Shown here piece after piece: positions 57,401 to 64,000 of a DNA stretch of 64,000 bases. Origin of the DNA: Hofstenia miamia (lineage: Eukaryota > Xenacoelomorpha > Acoela); NCBI GenBank assembly GCA_004352715.1, contig SCFE01000037.1:2116321-2180320 (forward strand). The letters run 5' to 3'. A program made the position numbers and the translations under genes. A model generated the notes under the pieces. That model was not told the origin of the DNA. It searched no databases and saw nothing but the letters and a program-made list of their open reading frames with translations. Numbering within the stretch: the stretch's first letter is position 1; every line of letters starts with the position of its first letter.

Positions 57401-58067
57401 TCACGAATTAACAACAGCTTACCATCATCAAGCAAATGGATTGGTAGAACTGTTAAATCGAACCCTCATCAAATTGATTAGGGTAGTGTTGTCCCAAGCC
57501 GCCGGGAAACAGTGGAGACAAATTGTAGAATGTGTTGAGTATTTTTATAACACATTGGTTCATACAACAACTGGTGTTAGCCCCTTTGGTAGAGAGGCCA
57601 CTACTTCCTTGGCAATGATGTTTCCAAAGTATGCAGACAACAATGTGGAAAGCTATGTGAATAGATTAATTACAGACATGCAACAAATTCACTTGACAAT
57701 TTGTCATAACACCAATCAGTCTAGTATCAGGCAAAAGAAAACCTTTAATAAAAAGTTGTACGGCGAGCCTCATAAGCGTGGTGATAAAGTTTTCACTTAT
57801 CTGCCCCAAATTACCACAGATAGTCATCAAGTACAGAAACTTGCAAATGATTGGCAAGGCCCATTTACGATAGAAAAAGTGCTTGATCATAACACATATA
57901 CCTTAAACAATGGTAAAACGGTACATTTTCAAAGGCTTAAACAAGCTATAAAAGATATAGAGCATGTGATAATAGATGATAATAACGAATTTACGTTAGT
58001 AGACAATGGTGTCAATGTATATGAAAAATATGATAATTTAACTAGTTTTTCAGAGGATGAATTTTCC
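54422..58067 (+). pseudogene. pol: pol of copy B: protease, RT, RNase H, integrase, broken
   Basis: Protease: VDTGATASIISDECC, with the catalytic DTG intact. RT: GIIQGSNSPYTAPTVFICQG, CIDFRRLNDIM, FFSCLDLCKAYWQVPM (first Asp), YMVFGLCNAPATFQR and YIDDILVASNTF (Asp pair). RNase H: IDCDASAVAI and EMLALVESLKKF, but the TDN motif has become TNN. Integrase: an HHCC zinc region (RVHE...GHLSI...DKCEKC); the first catalytic Asp is replaced by Asn (VHVNLEQLSKDDEG); SDRGPQF gives the second Asp; AYHHQANGLVE gives the Glu. TGA stops fall at 54899, 55865, 56041, 56440 and 56968, and frameshifts lie at about 55,870-56,040 and 57,377. The last frame runs open into the gap at 58,068. Confidence 0.92.
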
Positions 58068-58718
58068 NNNNNNNNNNNNNNNNNNNNNNNNNNNNNNNNN
58101 NNNNNNNNNNNNNNNNNNNNNNNNNNNNNNNNNNNNNNNNNNNNNNNNNNNNNNNNNNNNNNNNNNNNNNNNNNNNNNNNNNNNNNNNNNNNNNNNNNNN
58201 NNNNNNNNNNNNNNNNNNNNNNNNNNNNNNNNNNNNNNNNNNNNNNNNNNNNNNNNNNNNNNNNNNNNNNNNNNNNNNNNNNNNNNNNNNNNNNNNNNNN
58301 NNNNNNNNNNNNNNNNNNNNNNNNNNNNNNNNNNNNNNNNNNNNNNNNNNNNNNNNNNNNNNNNNNNNNNNNNNNNNNNNNNNNNNNNNNNNNNNNNNNN
58401 NNNNNNNNNNNNNNNNNNNNNNNNNNNNNNNNNNNNNNNNNNNNNNNNNNNNNNNNNNNNNNNNNNNNNNNNNNNNNNNNNNNNNNNNNNNNNNNNNNNN
58501 NNNNNNNNNNNNNNNNNNNNNNNNNNNNNNNNNNNNNNNNNNNNNNNNNNNNNNNNNNNNNNNNNNNNNNNNNNNNNNNNNNNNNNNNNNNNNNNNNNNN
58601 NNNNNNNNNNNNNNNNNNNNNNNNNNNNNNNNNNNNNNNNNNNNNNNNNNNNNNNNNNNNNNNNNNNNNNNNNNNNNNNNNNNNNNNNNNNNNNNNNNNN
58701 NNNNNNNNNNNNNNNNNN
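58068..58718. other. Assembly gap between pol and third coding region
   Basis: 651 N that hide the end of pol and the start of the third coding region in copy B. Copy C suggests about 500 bp of sequence belongs here. Confidence 1.
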
Positions 58719-58720
58719 TT

Positions 58721-61700
58721 GCAACTAGAAAAGCCATAGCCATTATCCGTGATAATATATCAGAGGAGACTAAAGATCAACTCCGCCATACATACAATGG
58801 ACGCGACATGACTTGCTCTATCAACATCATTCCTTTCGTCATAGATGCCTCCCGTCGCCCCAAGATTAACACAATTATTGGTTACAATTCCAGGATGATG
58901 GAAACTTTGAGTCGTCTGTATTGGCGCAGCACAGTGCACACCTTTTTCAATGACGATTTCAATATATATAACCTATGTCAGTTTTTGAATAGTGGCAAAA
59001 CCATTGATAGTTTCAAGTGTATAAATGTAAATTTCCAAAACCTCCTCTTTATTTACTTCTTACGGATATCTGAGATACAAGCAGAGGACATAATGGAACA
59101 AATCGAGATTGCTTATCACATCGCCAAAGTTGAGGGCATTTGTCTAATAATGATAGTTTGTGGCGAGTATGAAACTGCAGTACCTGAGCCAATAGAAAAC
59201 TTACATTTTCAGATGGAATATTTCTTAATCCTATCTAAAGACGATTATGCCCCTATTTCGTCACATTCCATGAGCCACCTTCCCATCACTAGGCTCATAT
59301 ATACTGATTTACTTCTGTGTCAAAGAGTGCCATCCCATCATCTAGCTGTTGACCAGAAATTGATTATTGACGTCCTGCTCCAATCGCAGACCTTAGAAGT
59401 TACAGATCCCAACACTCCCTCATTAGCTACCATAACTGATATGAGAGTTAGCTTCGCCTTTGCTCAGAGTGNNNNNNNNNNNNNNNNNNNNNNNNNNNNN
59501 NNNNNNNNNNNNNNNNNNNNNNNNNNNNNNNNNNNNNNNNNNNNNNNNNNNNNNNNNNNNNNNNNNNNNNNNNNNNNNNNNNNNNNNNNNNNNNNNNNNN
59601 NNNNTGAGAGTTAGCTTCGCCTTTGCTCAGAGTGGCCAACTACTTAATGAGATTCAAACTATCTGGTCTGATCTAAAGGCAGATTTCAACCCCGAGTCCA
59701 ATTGGCCCCATTTAGATATATCTAGTCCATTACAGACTTTTCACTTGTCTGTAGAACGAACTCTTCGAGACATCAAAGTCTCCTATAACAACCAGGATAA
59801 GAAAAATTTTAAAGAGCGTCTCTTTGCAGAGAAAAACTTACCAGATATATATGCCAGAGGAGCAATTTGGATACTAGCAATCTATCTAACAAAAGAGCCT
59901 CAACTACAGATACCCATGTCACACGAGAAGAGGACGTTCCTCATGAAAATAACTATTCACAAATTAGCCATGTGCCCACTGACATGGAAAGTGAAAAACT
60001 GGCTGCTATATAAGTGTAGTCCTCCTTCTTTCCCTGGAAAAACGAAATGCGCCATGGACAAGTTTGAAAAATATTATGCCTGACTGGTGGGGGCAAGCAG
60101 TGTTACTGGTAAGATGTTGATTATGTTAACTAGCAATCAACTTGGGATTTGTCCGTCAGACATCAATATTTTTTCTGATACAGTAAAGAAGTACATGTGG
60201 GGTGCCACAGCTGAGACAAAATTCGCCATATTTCACTCTGATAACACTCCCCTGAGTACGAGAAGATTTGTAGAAAGATTGCTTGGATCAACAAAACAAT
60301 TTCTTGATCAAGTCACCAAGTTTGATTTATATGGTAAAAATGAAATTTTATTCAACATGCAGCAAATGAAGTATCATGAATGTGGGTATGGTCAATTTAT
60401 CAAATCAGCTAGGCATGTTAACAAGGAAGGCAAGATTGTTCCCATCACCATTTCCAATCTGGTGATGAGGACACCAGAGCAATTTTTCCAAGAGGAGGAG
60501 CTACAATCATCTTCCGCGGTACAAATGTCTCCCCATATTTGTGACTTGATTGAAAAAGTTAACTTAGGAAAATTTGGAGGTAATGTAATCTCTCCTAAAC
60601 TGAGGCCAAAATGGTCTGTAACAGAAGATGAACATATTTTAATGGTCAAGCATGATCTGAGTGAATTTCTCAATGATCTTACCATGCAGCAGAGAGTCCT
60701 GGTCAACAGCCATGATAAAGATGTCCTCTTGTTAATGAAGTGGTGTCTTACAGAGATGTTCACCAAGGAGGAGTTAGTCATTTTACAATCCCTGGGGCGA
60801 CACGTTGCTCTGGATGTAGAATGTACTACTTCTTGAGTACGAATCTTCACACAGCAGATTGAATGCTTACAACAAAAGGGACTCTGAGGAAAGTTCTGGG
60901 ATACCATCAAGGACACCCGTAGAAATTATCCAGTAACAATAGGAACAGCCACTTTAGCCTCTCATGCAAAGTTCAGTGAAATGGAGAAGAAGATCAAAAC
61001 TTCAAATATTTTGTGCATCCCACCACCTACGATCAAAACCCCACTAATCCAGCCAAAATGGAAAGTATGAAAGCCTAAAAAGAAGGTCGCTGCTCAGTTA
61101 TCCAATTGGACCAACTTTGTCAATAGTAAATCAGAAGCTGTTAAAGCTAGTAGAATGGGTGAGTATAAAATTGTACAAGAGAAACTCATCACAGGAGGAA
61201 ATGCCGAGCATGTATTTATTGATGGCATGTTAACTATAACTGATATTTTTATGTGAGGACTACTGATTCATATGCAACTACAAGCAACACTGGAAAAACT
61301 CACCACACTGCAGCCACGTGTCCTTATCCTCTTCCAGGCTGTGGGAGATTTAATGTGGATAAACAATGTTGAAACAGTACCTCAGTACTATGACGTAATG
61401 AAGAAAATTGAAATCATCACAATGATATGAGCCAATGTATCCGATCCGGAAGAGATGACGCTAAGTCAAGTTCAAGAATACTGCTTGCTATTTGTTGATC
61501 ATGCGACTACCATGGGGTCCTTGCAACAAGTCTTTTTACATTTTTACCCTGACACTGAGATTAGTGCTGATGATGCTCATATGTCTGACATTGATGCGAT
61601 GATGACGTTAATGATTGCACTAAAAGGCCTTCAGCTTTATGAGCAGTTCTATGATACATTTACCAGATGTTTGAATAACCTTAGGAGAAACTGTCCCATT

Positions 61701-61898
61701 AGTAATCGAATACCAACCATCAAATTTCTACAGCTGAGGGACAAGGTGGTTACGCAAAGAGAAGTACTTATGCAAATAACCCAAGAGGCACACTATGCGG
61801 AAGGCACAACATGGGATGGTGAACTCACTACAAAGATTATTGTGGCCACACAAAATATTGTTTCTAGGCCAGCCCTTCAACTGCTAGCCAAAAATTAA
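58721..61898 (+). pseudogene. Long third coding region of copy B, function unknown
   Basis: It starts in frame at the gap edge (ATRKAIAIIRDNISEET) and ends ...RPALQLLAKN with TAA at 61898, 18 bp before the 3' LTR. The 133-N gap at 59472-59604 is flanked by the same 30 bases; collapsing it keeps one frame of 1,005 codons including the stop. The only interruptions are six TGA (60081, 60834, 60885, 61068, 61254, 61428), with no TAA, TAG or frameshift. Copy C has a collinear homologue. The product looks soluble and largely helical, with blocks such as KKYMWGATAETKF, KVKNWLLYKCSPPSFPGKT and LMKWCLTEMFTKEELV. I see no signal peptide, furin-like site or membrane anchor in the visible part. Its position is that of env, or a C-terminal extension of pol. 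I do not recognise the family. Confidence 0.9.
59472..59604. other. Assembly gap, probably spurious
   Basis: 133 N. The 30 bases before it (59442-59471) equal the 30 after it (59605-59634), so the two contigs overlap and nothing may be missing. Confidence 0.95.
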
Positions 61899-61905
61899 TT
61901 TGAGC

Positions 61906-61914
61906 AAGGGGGGG
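61906..61914 (+). other. Polypurine tract
   Basis: AAGGGGGGG, followed by CG and the 3' LTR start at 61917. This is the expected site for plus-strand DNA priming. Confidence 0.85.
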
Positions 61915-61916
61915 CG

Positions 61917-62676
61917 TGTAGAGTCACTCAGGGATTTTGTTGATTTTATTCTTTTAAAACTTTACTTTGTATTATTATGTCACTATGACGTTAGTAGCTA
62001 TTTTCTATCTTAGGTTACTATTGCTAGTTTGATGTCCCCTCAATGGTGCTTATTATTGCTCAAATATAATTTTGCAAGAGAAAAGAATTCGATCATGTTA
62101 AACTACATTGACATCTGATTATTGTAAACAAAGGCAGGTAATAGTTAAACATATGTATAAAACCTGAGGAAAATGTAGTGGTAGCTGAATAGATTTTATC
62201 TACTCTCAACTGCTGTCTTTACCATTGTATTTTCTATTTATTTATTATCTTTATGAAACTTATTGCTTAAGATCGGCAAAAATTCGGGAGTGCTTTCACT
62301 AGCACAGGNGAATATCTGGCAATTACAGATTATTTAATAGTGAGCTGAGAGATAACAATGAAAATGAGAGTTTGTGTTTTCTGAATTGAGATAGAAATTA
62401 AGCAAGTGAGACAAATAGGGTAGCACCAGTCAATAGGTTAAGCACTTTACTTCTGGATGTTCTGCTTTGGCTGGAAGCCATAGGAATTGGTCATCTTGGT
62501 TCTTACCTAAAACTAGTTCTGTTACTTGGATGAATTACCAATGTTACATCTATATGTTATAAATTCTGTGTTATTCCTTTTTCTGGAATCGTGGCTGTTA
62601 TGTAAACCCTATTCAAACCTTCTGCAGAGTCAATTAAGTTTCTAGTTAAGTTTCCCTACCAGCCAATGATTCTACA
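61917..62676 (+). repeat. 3' LTR of copy B (interrupted by a join)
   Basis: TGTAGAGTCACTCAGGGATTT to CAATGATTCTACA. The single n at 62310 marks a contig join where LTR sequence has been lost; the missing part can be read at 63,201-63,303. TSD CCAG follows. Confidence 0.92.
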
Positions 62677-63199
62677 CCAGTGCCAAGGTTCCACAACAAT
62701 GTTGTCAGTTAATGTTAGTAAAATTTCTTGGTTGCAAACAGTTGTATGCTGTGGATTGAGATTGTGTTAGTTCTGTAATCTATTGCACAGGCGTTCTTCT
62801 CAAGGAAATTTTTCCCAGAATGATGTTGTACAGCAAGGGCCAATTGCAGGTATCAATGACAATAAGGTCCACTAGGAAGCATTCTTGGTGAATACATAAC
62901 TCAAGATTGTTTATTTGACCCTTCAGTGAAATAGTGTTCCCAGAAGCGTCCAACAAGCATGCTGTAGACAGTAACAAATCCTCTCTTTGCAGGCAAAGCT
63001 TGTTGCAACAGGTGTTGCTTATTATAGAAGCAGAGGCTCCCATATCAATAGTAGCATTGATTAACAATCCATTCATGTCTGCAGGGATGATGTTAGTACA
63101 AAGTAACAAGGTTATCACCAAAACATCATTCACAAAATTTTTGGGAGGCAGTGCTCCATCTAATTTAAATGACTGACAGACTTGACCAGGGTGTTGGGA
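62677..63199 (-). pseudogene. pol: Protease region of copy C, 5' side of the B insertion
   Basis: On the minus strand 63133-62780 reads VLVITLLLCTNIIPADMNG, then TIDMGASASIISNTCC and LYNIILG, collinear with the retroviral-type aspartic protease of A and B. The catalytic DTG is DMG here: ACG to ATG is a CpG-type change. The frame is lost after ISLRRTPVQ, before the B insertion at 62,677. Past the insertion the sequence resumes at 51,103 in the same order as B, which shows that C was split by B. Confidence 0.88.
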
Positions 63200-63200
63200 N

Positions 63201-63969
63201 GGTTATGTATAAGGAAATAATAAATCTCTCTTTCATAGTTCAACACATACATGCACTTATAAAATCTAACACTGTGATGATACCATGCCGTGGGCTAGCA
63301 TGAATATCTGACAATTACAGATTATTTAATAGTGAGCTGAGAGATAACAATGAAAATGAGAGTTTGTGTTTTCTGAATTGAGATAGAAATTAAGCAAGTG
63401 AGACAAATAGGGTAGCACCAGTCAATAGGTTAAGCACTTTACTTCTGGATGTTCTGCTTTGGCTGGAAGCCATAGGAATTGGTCATCTTGGTTCTTACCT
63501 AAAACTAGTTCTGTTACTTGGATGAATTACCAATGTTACATCTATATGTTATAAATTCTGTGTTATTCCTTTTTCTGGAATCGTGGCTGTTATGTAAACC
63601 CTATTCAAACCTTCTGCAGAGTCAATTAAGTTTCTAGTTAAGTTTCCCTACCAGCCAATGATTCTACACCAGTGCCAAGGTTCCACAACAATGTTGTCAG
63701 TTAATGTTAGTAAAATTTCTTGGTTGCAAACAGTTGTATGCTGTGGATTGAGATTGTGTTAGTTCTGTAATCTATTGCACAGGCGTTCTTCTCAAGGAAA
63801 TTTTTCCCAGAATGATGTTGTACAGCAAGGGCCAATTGCAGGTATCAATGACAATAAGGTCCACTAGGAAGCATTCTTGGTGAATACATAACTCAAGATT
63901 GTTTATTTGACCCTTCAGTGAAATAGTGTTCCCAGAAGCGTCCAACAAGCATGCTGTAGACAGTAACAA
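63201..63969. other. Duplicated contig: LTR B end plus copy C again
   Basis: After a single n at 63200 the sequence gives LTR internal sequence missing from B's 3' LTR. From about 63,304 it repeats 62,311 onward almost base for base (LTR end, CCAG, then copy C protease to the window edge). It is most simply an unmerged contig overlap. The protease frame at 63772-63969 is the same gene seen twice. Confidence 0.85.
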
Positions 63970-64000
63970 ATCCTCTCTTTGCAGGCAAAGCTTGTTGCAA

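Larger units (their letters stand above)
51104..62676 (+). mobile_element. Ty3/gypsy copy B, nested in copy C
   Basis: The most complete copy: 5' LTR, primer site, gag, pol, a long third coding region, polypurine tract and 3' LTR. The left flank ends CCAG (51100-51103) and the right flank begins CCAG (62677-62680), a 4-bp target duplication. Four N gaps and duplicated contig ends distort its length. Many CpG survive, so it is younger than A and C. Frameshifts and at least 12 TGA codons still make it non-coding as assembled. Confidence 0.93.

Noticed and set aside
53979-61430. TGA read as an amino acid (selenocysteine, readthrough or reassigned code) in copy B
   Set aside because: The matching codons in A and C are mostly TGC, TGT, CAC or CAA, which fits CpG decay of CGN. 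PMPCB here ends with TGA, so TGA is a normal stop.
58721-61898. Third coding region as a classical env gene
   Set aside because: In the visible part I found no signal peptide, furin-type site, fusion-peptide-like stretch or C-terminal membrane anchor. The N-terminus in B is in a gap, so this is not absolute.
51104-62676. BEL/Pao or Copia assignment of the LTR elements
   Set aside because: Integrase follows RT and RNase H, which excludes Copia. The RT blocks (FFSCLDLCKAYWQV, Y(M/I)DDIL) are Ty3/gypsy type rather than BEL/Pao.
1-64000. CRISPR arrays, bacterial operons, tRNA or rRNA genes
   Set aside because: No regularly spaced short repeats, no ribosome-binding-site-led operons and no cloverleaf or rRNA sequence were seen. 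The window is eukaryotic.

Overview
This window looks like nuclear DNA of an animal, most likely an invertebrate. It is AT-rich, and its one recognisable host gene is split by six-exon eukaryotic splicing. The rest is dominated by metazoan transposable elements: Tc1/mariner, a pogo/Tigger-like remnant, several non-LTR retrotransposons and a family of Ty3/gypsy LTR retrotransposons. The species cannot be named from the sequence. Five runs of N and three single n mark assembly joins, and at least three joins are flanked by duplicated sequence.

Region 1 (1-10,000, minus strand) holds PMPCB, the beta subunit of the mitochondrial processing peptidase. All six exons can be placed, giving a 457-residue protein with a mitochondrial presequence and an intact zinc site. 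Its 5.1 kb second intron carries a LINE 3' end, a Tc1/mariner element cut by a gap, and tandem duplications. Region 2 (10,000-23,150) is intergenic and full of degenerate non-LTR retrotransposons: a LINE with a degenerate 2A-like motif, an R4/Dong-like fragment, another RT fragment, and a CR1-like element whose first ORF has a PHD finger.

Region 3 (23,650-63,969) is built from one Ty3/gypsy family with LTRs of about 0.95 kb (TGTAGA...TCTACA). Copy A (23,653-30,847, plus) has a 4-bp ATAA target duplication but has lost most of its 3' LTR. Copy C (minus) is interrupted by copy B (51,104-62,676, plus), which has a CCAG duplication and is the best preserved. LTR-only remnants lie at 33.5, 37.5 and 39.0 kb. 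Between them is AT-rich DNA with local tandem repeats, a pogo-like transposase tail and an unexplained 250-codon ORF.

The most interesting feature is a long third coding region between integrase and the 3' LTR in copies B and C. In B it covers at least 1,004 codons in one frame, broken only by six TGA codons. C carries a collinear, clearly homologous version. I do not recognise it, and it does not look like an envelope protein. The decay pattern is also informative: all 12 in-frame stops I could place in B are TGA, and the other copies usually have TGC, TGT, CAC or CAA there. That is what CpG-to-TpG/CpA decay of CGN arginine codons produces, which suggests these elements were cytosine-methylated.
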